A DNA stretch of 64,000 nt from Janthinobacterium agaricidamnosum NBRC 102515 = DSM 9628 (GCF_000723165.1 NZ_HG322949.1:585134-649133); one strand, 5' to 3'; shown: positions 38,795 to 48,690, numbered from the stretch's first letter. Numbers and translations are program-made. The notes: generated by a model from the sequence alone, not told the origin.

Positions 38795-39727
38795 ATGAAA
38801 ATTGCCAACGACGTCACCGAACTGATCGGCAACACGCCGCTGGTTCGCATCAACCGCATGGCAGGCGGCGCCTCCGCCACCATCCTGGCCAAACTCGAAT
38901 TCCACAATCCGGCGCACAGCGTCAAGGATCGCATCGGCTTGTCGATGATCGCGGCCGCCGAAGCCGCCGGCCTGATCCAGTCCGATACCATCATCATCGA
39001 ACCGACCAGCGGCAATACCGGCATCGCGCTGGCGATGGTGTGTGCGGCGCGCGGCTACCGCTGCGCCCTGGTAATGCCGGACACCATGAGCCGCGAACGG
39101 CGCATCTTGCTGCGCGCCTATGGCGCCGAGCTGGTCTTGACGCCGGGTAGCGAAGGCATGCTGGGCGCGATCCACAGGGCCGAACAGCTGCTTGCCGCCG
39201 ACCCGCGTTATTTGATGCTGCAACAATTCAATAATCCGGCCAACCCGGAAATCCACCGCCGGACCACCGCCGAAGAAATCTGGCGCGACACCGACGGCCA
39301 GGCGGATATTTTAGTGGCCGGGATCGGCACCGGCGGCACCATGACGGGCGTCGGCGAAATATTGAAAAAGCGCAAGCCAAGTTTCCAGTGCATCGCGGTG
39401 GAGCCGGACGCGTCGCCGATCTTGTCCAGGGGTACCAAGGGAGCGCATCCCATCCAGGGCATCGGCGCGGGCTTCGTGCCGGCCGTGCTGAACACGCATA
39501 TCTACGATGAAATTATCTGCGTCAAGAATGACGACGCCTTTGCCACCGCGCGCCAGGCCGCCAGCCAGGAAGGGTTGCTGGTCGGCATTTCATCGGGCGC
39601 CGCGCTGTGGGCCGCGCTGCAAGTGGCGCGCCGTCCGGAAAACGCCGGCAAGATCCTGGTCGCCATTATTCCATCGTTTGGCGAGCGCTATCTGAGCACC
39701 GCCTTGTATGCGGGCCTGGGCGATTAA
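38795..39727 (+). CDS. cysK: cysteine synthase (O-acetylserine sulfhydrylase)
   Basis: This 310-residue PLP enzyme makes cysteine from O-acetylserine and sulfide. It has [14 protein letters not shown], the lysine in [12 protein letters not shown], the [11 protein letters not shown] loop, [17 protein letters not shown] and the [16 protein letters not shown] segment that favours CysK over CysM. The ATG at 38795 starts [13 protein letters not shown]; an upstream ATG at 38771 would add eight residues. Confidence 0.93.
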   Translation: MKIANDVTELIGNTPLVRINRMAGGASATILAKLEFHNPAHSVKDRIGLSMIAAAEAAGLIQSDTIIIEPTSGNTGIALAMVCAARGYRCALVMPDTMSRERRILLRAYGAELVLTPGSEGMLGAIHRAEQLLAADPRYLMLQQFNNPANPEIHRRTTAEEIWRDTDGQADILVAGIGTGGTMTGVGEILKKRKPSFQCIAVEPDASPILSRGTKGAHPIQGIGAGFVPAVLNTHIYDEIICVKNDDAFATARQAASQEGLLVGISSGAALWAALQVARRPENAGKILVAIIPSFGERYLSTALYAGLGD

Positions 39728-39734
39728 ATAAAAA

Positions 39735-39753
39735 AAGGGGCCGTGGGCCCCTT
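39735..39753 (-). terminator. terminator of the M16 peptidase gene
   Basis: A perfect AAGGGGCC / GGCCCCTT stem with a GTG loop is followed on the minus strand by seven T residues. It lies just past the peptidase stop codon and beside the end of cysK. Confidence 0.8.
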
Positions 39754-39768
39754 GCTCTTGATGCCACC

Positions 39769-42594
39769 TTATTTCAGATTGCCATCCGCATCGCGGTATT
39801 CGACCGGCTCCAGTTTGAAGGTGGAGAGCTGCGGTTCGACCTTGGCCTTGTCGCCGACGCCGATGACGACCAGCTTTTCAGGCTGCAGGTATTTCTTCGC
39901 CGCCGCCTGCACTTGCGCCCCGGTCACGCTGCCATAACGGAGCGGCAGCTTGCTGTAGTAATCCAGGCCCAGGTCGTACACATACAGGTCCGACAGGCTG
40001 GCGCTGATGCTGCGGTTGTTGTCGAACTGGCCCGGCAGCGACAGTACTTGCGCGTTGCGCGCATTGGCCAGTTCCCTGGCCGGCATAGTCCTGGCGATCA
40101 GGTCGCGCAACTGCTGGTAGGTGTCGTCCAGCGCCGCGCCGGTGACGTCGGTGCGCACGCTGGTGGCGATGGCGAACGGGCCCGGCGCGCGGCGGTACTG
40201 GAATTGCGAATGCACGCCGTAGGTATAGCCTTTTTCTTCGCGCAGCACGGTGTTCAGGCGGCTGGTGAACAAGCCGCCCAGGGCCGCGTTCATCACTTGC
40301 AGCTGCGGGTAGTCCGGCGTCTTGCGGTCCGGGCCGATGGCCGCCAGGCGCAGCGCGGTCTGCGGCGCGCCCGGCTTGTCGACCAGGATCAGGCGCGCCG
40401 CGCTGGTGTTGACGGGCGCGTTGCCGGCTGCCGGCACGTCGCCGCGTTTCCAGTCGCCGAACTTGGCTTCGGCCAGGGTTTTCAAGTGGGCTTCGGTGAT
40501 GTCGCCGGAGACCACCAGCGCCGCATTGTTCGGCACATAATGCTGCCGCCAGAAGGTTTGCAAGTCGATGCGGGTGGTGGCTTTCAGCGCGCTCTCGGTG
40601 CCCAGTTCGCTGTAGCCGTAAGGATTGTGCGCGCCGTACAGCGCGGCCGCCTCGACCCGCGCCGCCACCGCCGGCGCGTTTTCGCGCTGGCGCGCCAGTG
40701 CGCCGATGCGGCTGGCGCGCTGGCGTTCGACTTCGGCTTGCGGGAATGCCGGATGCTGGATCACGTCGGCCAGCAAGTCCAGCGCCTGCGGGAAATTGGC
40801 GCTTAACGACATCACTTGCGCGCGCGACGCGTCGGCGCCCGATCCGGTGCTCAGGAAGGCGCCCAGCTGCGCCACTTCGTCGGCGATTTGCGGCGCGCTG
40901 CGGCTGATCGTGCCCTGGTCCAGCAATTGCGCGGTAAAGCTGGCCAAGCCCGGCTGCTTGACCGGATTGGCGCCGGAACCGGTCTTGATCACCAGTTCGG
41001 CCGACACCAGCGGCAGCGCCGGATTGCTGTTGTAGATCACCGTCAAGCCATTCGGCAGCGTGAACGATTTACCCGCCGGCAGCACGATCTTCGGCGCCGG
41101 TCCGGCTTTCGGCGGGCGATTGCGCCACGCTTCGTCGCGGTTGATCGGAGTGCCCGGTTCAGGCTTGACCGTGCCCGGCGCCGGGGTCGGCACTTCCGCG
41201 CCCAGGTCGGGTATGCCCGGCACGCCGTAGACCACCGCGCGCGCCTTGTTTTGCAACTGGGCCGCGACCACGCGCTGGATGTCGGCCACCGTCACCTTGC
41301 GGTAGCGCTCGATGTCCTTGGCCAGGTAGCCGGGATCGCCGACATACTGATTGTATCGGTTCATCTGGTTGGCCAGGCCGGCCCCGCCGACTTTTTCGAT
41401 CTGGCTCAGCATCGCGGTTTCGATCGTGTTGCGGGCCCGTTCCAGCTCCTTCTCGGTCGGGCCGTCGCTGCGCAGCGCTGCCAGTTCGGCGTCCAGCGCG
41501 GCTTCGATTTCCTGCGCCGTGTGGCCGGGGCGGGCGGTGACGTCGAGCGAGAACACCGACGCCAGCGCGTACGAACCCTGGTCGGCGTTGACGTCCTGGG
41601 CGATCTGCTTGTCGTATACCAGCGATTTGTACAGCCGGCTCGATTTGCCGCCGCCCAGGATTTGCGCGGCCAGGGTCAGTTCCGCATCGCCCGGCGTGTA
41701 GGCCGGCGGCGTCAGCCAGCCCATGAATACGCGCGGCAGCTCGACCCGGTCCTGGATCACGGCGCGCCGTTCGGCCGTGATGGCCGGCGTTTCGACGTGC
41801 AGTTTCGGCAGCGCCGGACCGCGCTTGAAGCTGCCGAAATACTTGGCCACCAGCGCCTTGGTCCTGGCCTTGTCGATATCGCCGGCGATCACCAGGCTGG
41901 CGTTGTTCGGCCCGTAATAGCGGGTGAAGAAATTGCGGATGTCGGCCAGCCTGGCGTTCTGGATGTCGGCGTGCGAGCCCATCACGCTGGCGTAATACGG
42001 ATGCGTCTTCGGAAACAGCTGATGGTACAGCGCTTCTTCGACGATGCCGTACGGCCTGTTCTCGATGTTTTGGCGGCGCTCGTTGCGCACCACGTCCTGC
42101 TGGTTGGTCAGCGCGGTCTGGTCCAGCACGTCGAGCAGATAGCCCATGCGGTCGGAATGGGTCCACAGCGCCAGCTCCAGCTGGTTCGACGGCACCGTGT
42201 CGAAATAATTGGTGCGGTCGAAATCGGTGCTGCCATTCGAATCGGTGACGCCCGCGCCTTCCAGCAACTGGTCGGCCAGGCCGCGCGGCACGTGCCTGGT
42301 GGCGGCGAACATCATGTGCTCGAACAAATGCGCAAAGCCGGTCAATCCCGGTTCTTCGTTGGCTGGCCCAACGTGGTACCAGACGTTGACGGCGGTGATC
42401 GGCAGCTTGTGGTTTTCCACCAGGATCACGTCGAGGCCGTTCGGCAGCGTGTATTTTTCAAACGCGATGTGCGGGACCGGCGTGGCGCTTGGCATGGCTG
42501 CGGCGGCGCTGTCGGCCGCGTGGGCCAGCGGCGGCACGGCGCCATACAGCGCCAGCATCAAGGCGGGAAGGGCCAGCAATTTGAATGATGTCAT
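39769..42594 (-). CDS. exported M16 family zinc peptidase, two-domain
   Basis: This 941-residue protein has a signal peptide (MTSFKLLALPALMLALYGAV) and two M16 halves of about 450 residues. The N-terminal half has the inverted zinc motif HLFEH (89-93) and RRQNIENRPYG. The C-terminal half begins with FTLPNGLTVIYNSNPALP but shows no HxxEH, as expected for the inactive partner in this class. It probably degrades small peptides in the periplasm. It is the last gene before the TraL/TraM-like pair, separated from it by about 30 bases. Confidence 0.9.
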   Translation of the reverse strand: MTSFKLLALPALMLALYGAVPPLAHAADSAAAAMPSATPVPHIAFEKYTLPNGLDVILVENHKLPITAVNVWYHVGPANEEPGLTGFAHLFEHMMFAATRHVPRGLADQLLEGAGVTDSNGSTDFDRTNYFDTVPSNQLELALWTHSDRMGYLLDVLDQTALTNQQDVVRNERRQNIENRPYGIVEEALYHQLFPKTHPYYASVMGSHADIQNARLADIRNFFTRYYGPNNASLVIAGDIDKARTKALVAKYFGSFKRGPALPKLHVETPAITAERRAVIQDRVELPRVFMGWLTPPAYTPGDAELTLAAQILGGGKSSRLYKSLVYDKQIAQDVNADQGSYALASVFSLDVTARPGHTAQEIEAALDAELAALRSDGPTEKELERARNTIETAMLSQIEKVGGAGLANQMNRYNQYVGDPGYLAKDIERYRKVTVADIQRVVAAQLQNKARAVVYGVPGIPDLGAEVPTPAPGTVKPEPGTPINRDEAWRNRPPKAGPAPKIVLPAGKSFTLPNGLTVIYNSNPALPLVSAELVIKTGSGANPVKQPGLASFTAQLLDQGTISRSAPQIADEVAQLGAFLSTGSGADASRAQVMSLSANFPQALDLLADVIQHPAFPQAEVERQRASRIGALARQRENAPAVAARVEAAALYGAHNPYGYSELGTESALKATTRIDLQTFWRQHYVPNNAALVVSGDITEAHLKTLAEAKFGDWKRGDVPAAGNAPVNTSAARLILVDKPGAPQTALRLAAIGPDRKTPDYPQLQVMNAALGGLFTSRLNTVLREEKGYTYGVHSQFQYRRAPGPFAIATSVRTDVTGAALDDTYQQLRDLIARTMPARELANARNAQVLSLPGQFDNNRSISASLSDLYVYDLGLDYYSKLPLRYGSVTGAQVQAAAKKYLQPEKLVVIGVGDKAKVEPQLSTFKLEPVEYRDADGNLK

Positions 42595-42626
42595 GCGTGT
42601 TATCCGATCATCAGGGAGGAAGGAAA

Positions 42627-43073
42627 TTACGGTTTTTGCAATTCGGCTTGCAGCAGGGCGCGGCTTTTCGGGTCGATTTTTGCTATCGCCCGTGCCAGTT
42701 TGGCGGCGTCGTACTGGACCGGCGTGGCGGCGGGCTTGAACAGCAGCGCCTGGCCGGCCAGGGCCAGCGCGGCGCTCAGCACGCAGATGACGGCCGCTGC
42801 GGCCAGCAGGCGTTTGTCGCGCGGCGTGAAGGCGGCGGGCGCTTCGGCTGGCGCGGCAGCTTGCGGCAGCGGCGGCAGCGGTGTCAGGCTGCCGGCGGCG
42901 CGCGCCTGGGCCGCCAGTTCGCGCGTGGCCGCGTCGAGCAGCGCGATCTGCCGTTCCACCGTTTCGGCCAGCACCGCTTCGTTGAGGGCCACCAGCGCGA
43001 AGATCGGGTCGTCGCTGTCGATCTTGACGCCGGTCTTTTCAAATACCAGGCTGCGCAGTTTTTGCTGGTCCAT
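42627..43073 (-). CDS. TraM-like protein (IncP conjugation family)
   Basis: This 148-residue protein begins MDQQKLRSLVFEKTG and has DDPIFALVALNEAVLAETVERQIALLDAAT, a pattern resembling the TraM proteins of IncP plasmids. It has a Pro/Ala-rich linker and one membrane helix (about 88-110) near the C-terminus. The chosen ATG at 43073 lies three bases beyond the TraL-like stop; a GTG at 43079 would overlap that stop. No other conjugation gene is nearby, so its present role is unknown. The assignment is from memory of the family. Confidence 0.6.
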   Translation of the reverse strand: MDQQKLRSLVFEKTGVKIDSDDPIFALVALNEAVLAETVERQIALLDAATRELAAQARAAGSLTPLPPLPQAAAPAEAPAAFTPRDKRLLAAAAVICVLSAALALAGQALLFKPAATPVQYDAAKLARAIAKIDPKSRALLQAELQKP

Positions 43074-43075
43074 GC

Positions 43076-43804
43076 TCACCACTGGACGTTGTCGAGTTGT
43101 TCGAAAATGTCGCGGTAGACCACCTTGATGCGCTGTTTTTCCATGATGTTGAATTTATCGTTCTGCATCACTTCCTGCATCGTCAGGCGCGCCGTATTCA
43201 TTTTCTTGACGTCGGCGCCGAAGGTATCGGCATTGCGCTGGCTCAGCGTGACGCTGCCCTTGACCCGGCCCGCATGGTCGGCGTACGACTGCGAATCGGT
43301 GAACTGTTTGCCGGACGCCGATTGCAGCAGGCCGAAATGCTCGTTTTGCCACAGCACCAGCGGCACCGTGGTCGACTTGGCGGTGGCGACGAAACCGGTG
43401 GCGGTGTCGTGCAAGGTGTCGCCGCCGCCGACGATGGTGTGGATGTAAACCTTGCGGCCGGATTCTTCCAGCAGCGCAAAGCAATCGTTTTCGATCAGGT
43501 AGCCCATCAGCGGAGAAAAGGTGTTGGCGCCATTGTCGATCACGCAGTTGCCGTCGTCTTCGAGGATGTCGATCATCAGCGCGTCGAAGCGTTTCGGGTC
43601 GATATTGCGCGCGTCGGTCATCACCGGCACGTGTTTCACGTGCATCGCCTTGTAGCGCGAAAAGGTGGCGTTTTCCTGGTCGGTGTCATAACAGCGCAGG
43701 GGAATTCCGTCCTTGCCGGCCATCCATTGCGCGAGGATGGTCGAGACCAGGGTCTTGCCGATGCCGCCTTTGCCCTGAAGGATGAAATGTACCGTGTTTT
43801 GCAT
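43076..43804 (-). CDS. TraL-like ATPase (IncP conjugation family)
   Basis: This 242-residue protein begins MQNTVHFILQGKGGIGKTLVST. Residues 11-18 (GKGGIGKT) form a deviant Walker A loop of the ParA/MinD type. DTDQENATFSRYKAM, VIDNGANTFSPLMGYLIEND and IHTIVGGGDTLHDT follow the IncP TraL pattern. The C-terminal FNIMEKQRIKVVYRDIFEQLD is also TraL-like. The ATG at 43804 has GGAG 11 bases upstream. It is translationally coupled with the TraM-like gene and has no other transfer genes around it. Confidence 0.7.
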   Translation of the reverse strand: MQNTVHFILQGKGGIGKTLVSTILAQWMAGKDGIPLRCYDTDQENATFSRYKAMHVKHVPVMTDARNIDPKRFDALMIDILEDDGNCVIDNGANTFSPLMGYLIENDCFALLEESGRKVYIHTIVGGGDTLHDTATGFVATAKSTTVPLVLWQNEHFGLLQSASGKQFTDSQSYADHAGRVKGSVTLSQRNADTFGADVKKMNTARLTMQEVMQNDKFNIMEKQRIKVVYRDIFEQLDNVQW

Positions 43805-43844
43805 CGAAATACTCCAAAATGAGTCGAACAGCATTCAAAAAAAA

Positions 43845-44783
43845 TCAGTGGCAACGGCCGGCGCCGCGGTCCGGCCACGTGGGCAGCGCATCCATGTCAC
43901 TGGACGGCACCGGCAGGTAAGCCCATTGGTAGCCGTCATCGTACAGGTCCAGCCGCAACACGCCGTGGCTGCGGCTGTCGCGCACCTCGCTGTGCGGCGC
44001 CAGCCGCAGGAACGGCGTCAAAAAGGCGCCGCCGGTGCCGACCACGAACTGGCGCATACCGCGCTGGTCGGCCTGGCCATGCGCGTCCTGCGCCGCGAAA
44101 CGCTCGTAATCGTGGTCATGCCCCGACAGCACCAGTTCCGCGCCGGCGTCGTATAACACTTGCCAGGCCGCTTGCATATGTTGCTTAGGTGCATGCCCTC
44201 CAGAACTATACAGCGGCTCGTGCCAGTAAGCGAGGGTGCAGCGGCGGGGATGGGTTTGCAAGTCGTTTTTCAGCCATTCGAGCTGCGCCCGCTGCTGTTC
44301 GTCCTTTAACTGGCTGTTGAGCGACACGATATGCCAGGCGCCCAGCTCGAAGCTGTAATACTCGGGTTGCGGGCGGCCATCCGGCGCGGCGAAATATTGA
44401 TAATAACCGGCCGCGTCCTTCGAATAATATTCATGGTTGCCCGGCGCCGGATAGGTGCGCTCCTTGAAGCGGCCCCAGGTTGGAGCGTAGCAATCGCGGA
44501 ATTCCGCCGCCAGCCCGGCCGGGTAGGTATGGTCGCCCAGGCTCAGCACCGCGGAGCGCGGATCTTGCGCCAGGCCGAAAGCGATCAGTTCGGCGGTTTG
44601 CGCCGCACCGCTGAGTTCCGGCCTGAGGCGGCGGCAATCGGCAATATCGCCGGCCGCGTAGACTGTGTAAGGCCGGCCTTGCAGGCCCAGGCTGGCCGCA
44701 TCCCGGCGCGGCTGATGGGCGCAGGCGCCCAGTGCGATGGCGATTATTGGCAGAGCAAGAAGGGAACGCAGGCAGCGTATCAT
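43845..44783 (-). CDS. metallophosphoesterase lipoprotein (purple-acid-phosphatase-like)
   Basis: This 312-residue protein has a lipoprotein signal with LGAC as lipobox and a calcineurin-like phosphoesterase core: AAGDIADCRR, VLSLGDHTYPAG, APGNHEYY, LAYWHEPLY and ELVLSGHDHDYERF. These provide the metal-binding residues of the family (D, GD, GNH, H, GHDH). The phosphate substrate is unknown. The start ATG at 44783 is preferred; a longer frame would add a non-signal leader. A gap of about 228 bases with no gene separates it from the AraC regulator. Confidence 0.86.
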   Translation of the reverse strand: MIRCLRSLLALPIIAIALGACAHQPRRDAASLGLQGRPYTVYAAGDIADCRRLRPELSGAAQTAELIAFGLAQDPRSAVLSLGDHTYPAGLAAEFRDCYAPTWGRFKERTYPAPGNHEYYSKDAAGYYQYFAAPDGRPQPEYYSFELGAWHIVSLNSQLKDEQQRAQLEWLKNDLQTHPRRCTLAYWHEPLYSSGGHAPKQHMQAAWQVLYDAGAELVLSGHDHDYERFAAQDAHGQADQRGMRQFVVGTGGAFLTPFLRLAPHSEVRDSRSHGVLRLDLYDDGYQWAYLPVPSSDMDALPTWPDRGAGRCH

Positions 44784-45011
44784 GGGCAGCGGCTGGGCAC
44801 GATGAAGGTTGAGGGTAATTCTTTTATGCTGGAATGGCAACAGCGGCGGTGTCGGCGGGGCGATCCGGGGCCGCTATTTTTACCACACCGATAGTACGCA
44901 ACAAGAAAATTGATGCGAAGCGGCGCTGCGGATAATTGAGATAGAACTGGCGCGCCGGCCGCGACCGGGCGCTGGCGGCGCAGTGATGGCTTCCCTTGGC
45001 CAGGCAAGGCG

Positions 45012-45905
45012 TCAGCCCAGCGCGTAGCGGCTGGGCGGCTGGCCGACATGCCGGCTGAACGCGGTGCTGAAGGTACTGGCCGAGCTGTAGCCGACGCGCT
45101 CGGCGACTTGCGCCAGGCCGATGCCGTGGCGGCGCAGCAAATCCTTGGCCACGGCCATGCGCCAGGCCAGCAGGTATTCCATCGGCCGCAAGCCGACGGC
45201 GCGGGTGAAGCGGTCGAAAAATGCCGAGCGCGACAGCGCGGATTCCTGCGCCAGTTGCGCCACCGTCCATGGCCGCGCGGGATCGGCGTGCATCTGCCGC
45301 AGCGCGGCCGCGAGCCGCACATCGGCCAGGCCGCGCAGCAGTCCCGGCGGCGAGTCGTGGCCCGGCGTCGAGCGCAGCGCTTCAATCAGCAGCACTTCCA
45401 CCAGGCGCGTCAGCACCAGTTCGCGGCCCGGCTTGTCGGCACACGCTTCCTCGCTGACCAGGCGCACCAGCGACGACAGCCTGGTGGCGCCGCGCAGGTG
45501 CATCAGCGCCGGCAGCAGCGACACCAGCAAGGCCGCATCCGGCGAATCGAAGACGAAATAACCGCCCAGCATCCGTACCGAAGGGGGGCCATGCGGCGTG
45601 CCGTGGCGGACCTCCTCGGCCGTCGCCAGGGTGTGTCGCGGATCGATATATTCCGGGATCACCGCTTCGCAGCCCGACAAGGTAAACCCCGGCGTGGCCG
45701 GCAGCAGCACGAAGTCGCCGGCTGCCAGCGTGACGGCTTGCCGGCCTTCGACGGCCAGGCGGCAGCTGCCCTCGAGCACGGCGCAGAAACTGGGCTGGCC
45801 GAACGCCGCGTAGCGTATGCCCCAGCGGCCGGCACCGCTGATGCACTTGGAATGCACGGCGCTTGGTTGCAGCAGGGCGATCACTTCTGACAGTGGATCA
45901 TGCAT
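45012..45905 (-). CDS. AraC-family transcriptional regulator with cupin-like sensor domain
   Basis: This 297-residue regulator has an N-terminal cupin (about 1-170), with SCRLAVEGRQAVTLAAGDFVLLPATPGF, and a C-terminal two-helix-turn-helix domain: WTVAQLAQESALSRSAFFDRF and RHGIGLAQVAERVGYSSASTFSTAFSRHVG. The ATG at 45905 is used; longer frames exist. It diverges from an SDR gene over 97 bases, so it probably controls it. The effector is unknown. Confidence 0.88.
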   Translation of the reverse strand: MHDPLSEVIALLQPSAVHSKCISGAGRWGIRYAAFGQPSFCAVLEGSCRLAVEGRQAVTLAAGDFVLLPATPGFTLSGCEAVIPEYIDPRHTLATAEEVRHGTPHGPPSVRMLGGYFVFDSPDAALLVSLLPALMHLRGATRLSSLVRLVSEEACADKPGRELVLTRLVEVLLIEALRSTPGHDSPPGLLRGLADVRLAAALRQMHADPARPWTVAQLAQESALSRSAFFDRFTRAVGLRPMEYLLAWRMAVAKDLLRRHGIGLAQVAERVGYSSASTFSTAFSRHVGQPPSRYALG

Positions 45906-46002
45906 GGCTGGACTGTGGCAAATGATTTCTGGACTTTCATTGTAACGCGTCCGGGTCATATGCCTTATCGTGCATCCTATCGTAACCATCGTGGACATTG
46001 AA

Positions 46003-46758
46003 ATGACAAGCGCACTGAAAACCGTATTGATTACCGGCTGCTCTTCCGGCTATGGCCTTGAAACGGCGCGCCACTTCCTGGCGCAGGGCTGGAACGTGGT
46101 CGCCACCATGCGCACGCCGCGCCCGGATATCCTGGCGCCGTCGGAACGGCTCAGGATCGTCGCGCTCGACGTGACGCGGCCCGACAGCATTGCCGCCGCA
46201 GTGGCGAGCGCCGGCCCGATCGATGTGCTGGTCAATAACGCCGGGATCGGCCTGTTCGGCGCTTTCGAAGTCACGCCGATGAGTACCGTGCGCGAGATAT
46301 TCGACACCAACACCTTTGGGGTGATGGCGATGACGCAGGCGGTGCTGCCGCAATTTCGCGCCCGTCGCTCGGGCGTGGTGGTCAACGTGACGTCGAGCGT
46401 GGCGCTGGCGCCGATGCCGCTGGTCGCCGTGTACACCGCGAGCAAGCTGGCGGTCGAAGGGTTTACCGCATCGCTGGCCTTCGAGCTGGACGCGTTCGAT
46501 ATCGCCGTCAAGCTGGTCGAACCGGGTTACGGACCGAGCACCAGCTTTACCAGCAATGCCGGGCCGCGCCTGGATGGCTTGATCCCCGAGCCTTACGCGC
46601 CTTTCGCGCAGCAGGTCTTCGCGTCGGTGACGCAGCGCAGCGAGGTGACCAGTGAGGCCGACGTGGCGCAGCAAGTCTGGCGCGCCGCCAACGATGTGTC
46701 GGGGCAGCTGCGCTTTGCCGCCGGCGCCGACGCCGTTGCGCTGCTGCGGTCGTTATGA
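46003..46758 (+). CDS. SDR-family oxidoreductase
   Basis: This 251-residue NAD(P)-dependent short-chain dehydrogenase has the cofactor loop TVLITGCSSGYGLETARHF, VLVNNAGIGLFGAFE and the YTASK catalytic pair (Tyr-Ala-Ser-Lys), with Ser in VTSSVALAP. It resembles retinol-dehydrogenase-like SDRs, but the substrate is not evident. The ATG at 46003 gives MTSALKTVLITG. It diverges from the AraC-family gene and is followed at 55 bases by the patatin gene. Confidence 0.9.
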   Translation: MTSALKTVLITGCSSGYGLETARHFLAQGWNVVATMRTPRPDILAPSERLRIVALDVTRPDSIAAAVASAGPIDVLVNNAGIGLFGAFEVTPMSTVREIFDTNTFGVMAMTQAVLPQFRARRSGVVVNVTSSVALAPMPLVAVYTASKLAVEGFTASLAFELDAFDIAVKLVEPGYGPSTSFTSNAGPRLDGLIPEPYAPFAQQVFASVTQRSEVTSEADVAQQVWRAANDVSGQLRFAAGADAVALLRSL

Positions 46759-46813
46759 GACACCGGCCGGCCCGCATCCCGCCGGCTTGGGCTCCATTCT
46801 TTCATTGCTATCG

Positions 46814-47815
46814 ATGCCTGTCATGTCAGGTCATCAGAAATACTCATCGACCATGTACCTTTATGCCATAACCGGCGCCCTTGTCGCGACCTTGATGGTC
46901 GGCTATGCGTTTGCCCGTAACGATGTTGTCTCCGACCTGGCGCCGCGCTTTCTCGCCGAAGTCCGGCGCCCGCCCGCAACCGGCGCCGAGGCGCGCCGTC
47001 CGGCGCTGGCGCTGGTGCTGGGCGGCGGCGGGCTGCGCGGCTTTGCGCACATCGGCATAGTGCGCGCCCTCGAGGAGGCCGGCATCAAGCCCGATATCGT
47101 GGTGGGCACGTCGGCCGGCGCAGTGGTCGGCGCGGCGTATGCCAGCGGCATGACGCACGCGCAGATTGCGGCGGCCGCAAGCAGTGTCAAGCTGCCGTCG
47201 CTGTTCGACCTGACGTTGAGCTCAGGCGGCATCATGCGCGGCAATAATATCGCGCAGTGGATCGATACCATCACCGCCGGCGTTCCGATTGAAAGGTTTC
47301 CGCTGCGATTCGGCGCCGTAGCGACCGACCTGCAAACCGCCCAAGCGGTGCTGCTCGACCGGGGTGCTGCCGGACGGGCGGTCCAGGCGTCGACCGCGGT
47401 GCCCGGCGTCACCGTGCCGGTGTCTTACCAGAACGGCCATCTGATCGACGGCGGCGTGACCAGCCTGGTGCCCGTGCGCTTCGCCCGCGCAATGGGCGCC
47501 GACCTTGTGATCGCCGTGGATGTGTATTGCGAAGGTGCGCGCAGCAATGCGCGGCATGCGCCGGCGGTCATCAGCCAGGTCATGCATATTCAGAGTTGCT
47601 TGATTGCCAAAGCGGAAATGGCCGAGGCCGATGTTTTGATCGCACCTGCGGTCAGCATATCGGGCATGTCGGCAAAGGACGAGCAGGCCGCTGCGATCCA
47701 GGCCGGCTACGAAGCCGCGCGCGCGGCATTGCCCGGCATATTGGCCCAGGCCGGCGCGCCGCATCTGTCTGCCCAGCCGGCAGTGCGGCGCGCGCCTGCC
47801 GCACTGGGTGGCTAA
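46814..47815 (+). CDS. patatin-like phospholipase (RssA-like)
   Basis: This protein of about 333 residues has the patatin oxyanion motif GGGGLRGFAHIG, the nucleophile motif GTSAGA, and the acid motif IDGGVTSL with the catalytic Asp. A membrane or signal segment lies at MYLYAITGALVATLMVGYAF. The start is uncertain: ATG codons at 46814, 46823 and 46853 are in frame and none has a clear ribosome site. It probably hydrolyses phospholipids or lysophospholipids. Its stop overlaps the stop of convergent pncC. Confidence 0.85.
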   Translation: MPVMSGHQKYSSTMYLYAITGALVATLMVGYAFARNDVVSDLAPRFLAEVRRPPATGAEARRPALALVLGGGGLRGFAHIGIVRALEEAGIKPDIVVGTSAGAVVGAAYASGMTHAQIAAAASSVKLPSLFDLTLSSGGIMRGNNIAQWIDTITAGVPIERFPLRFGAVATDLQTAQAVLLDRGAAGRAVQASTAVPGVTVPVSYQNGHLIDGGVTSLVPVRFARAMGADLVIAVDVYCEGARSNARHAPAVISQVMHIQSCLIAKAEMAEADVLIAPAVSISGMSAKDEQAAAIQAGYEAARAALPGILAQAGAPHLSAQPAVRRAPAALGG

Positions 47816-48294
47816 TTAATAAAGCGCAGCAAACCGTGCAGCGCGTGGACCACGGTTTGTTCGCGCACCGACTGGCGGTCGCCGGAAAATACCAGCCGCT
47901 CGGTATGCACGCTGTCGCCGCTGGCCCAGCCGAAGCACACCGTGCCCACCGGTTTGCCGGGCACCGCGCCGGTCGGGCCGGCGATGCCGGTGGTGGAAAT
48001 GGCGACATGCGCGTTGCTATTGGCGAGCGCGCCGCTGGCCATCACCGCCGCGACTTCTTCGCTGACGCTGCCGACCTGGGCGATCAGCGCCGCCGGCACA
48101 TCCAGCAATTCGGTCTTCGACGCATTGGAATAGGTCACGAAGCCGCAATCGAACCAGCCGGTCGAGCCGGCGATTTCCGTCACCGCCTGCGCCACGCCGC
48201 CGCCGGTACAGGATTCCGCCGTGGCCAGCAGCAAGCCCTTGTCTTGCAAGGCGCGGCCCACCTGGGCTGCCAAATCGAGGATGTCCTTGGTCAT
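47812..48294 (-). CDS. pncC: nicotinamide-nucleotide amidohydrolase (CinA C-terminal domain)
   Basis: PncC deamidates NMN in pyridine nucleotide recycling. The 160-residue protein is a stand-alone CinA domain with LATAESCTGGGVAQAVTEIAGSTGWFDCGFVTYSN, VSEEVAAVMASGAL and STTGIAGPTGAVPGKPVGTV. The ATG at 48294 gives MTKDILDLAAQVG; the frame is open upstream but lacks coding character. It is convergent with the patatin gene and overlaps it by three bases. Confidence 0.92.
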   Translation of the reverse strand: MTKDILDLAAQVGRALQDKGLLLATAESCTGGGVAQAVTEIAGSTGWFDCGFVTYSNASKTELLDVPAALIAQVGSVSEEVAAVMASGALANSNAHVAISTTGIAGPTGAVPGKPVGTVCFGWASGDSVHTERLVFSGDRQSVREQTVVHALHGLLRFIN

Positions 48295-48690
48295 TTTTGT
48301 CTCCTTGCCACTAAAGTAATCGATGAATATGGCCGGTCGGCAAACCGGCGCCGCGCCGCTACGATCTAGTGCGCACTGTAGCACGAGGCAAGCGGTGCTG
48401 CATCCGGCATTCTTGTGTCCGGCGAATATAAAAAACTTTCCCTTGCATTAAGTAAAATGCGTACACTCTTTCTGATAAGCATCATTTAACGGATGTTGTG
48501 GCGGTATGAAAGCATGCCTTTACAACATGCGGCAAGCCGGGCTTGCTTTTGGCTTCGGAAATCGACCACAATCTGGGGTTCTCCGTGCTTTGTGGCAACT
48601 TATTGCCCGGCAGACGAACAAAAATTGGCGCGCTGCCTTCAGCACTTAACTTAAGCGGCGTATTTGAACGCAGTATTTTTAGCGGTTGTC
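48295..48690. other. 396-base divergent intergenic region
   Basis: It holds the promoter regions of pncC (minus) and the YfiR-type operon (plus). A region of AT-rich DNA lies at about 48420-48490. I see no RNA gene, riboswitch or open frame with coding character. A TTG at 48664 could extend the next gene slightly into it. Confidence 0.4.

Noticed and set aside
45906..46002. Putative operator for the AraC regulator
   Set aside because: The region is short and I found no clear repeated element, so no site is listed.
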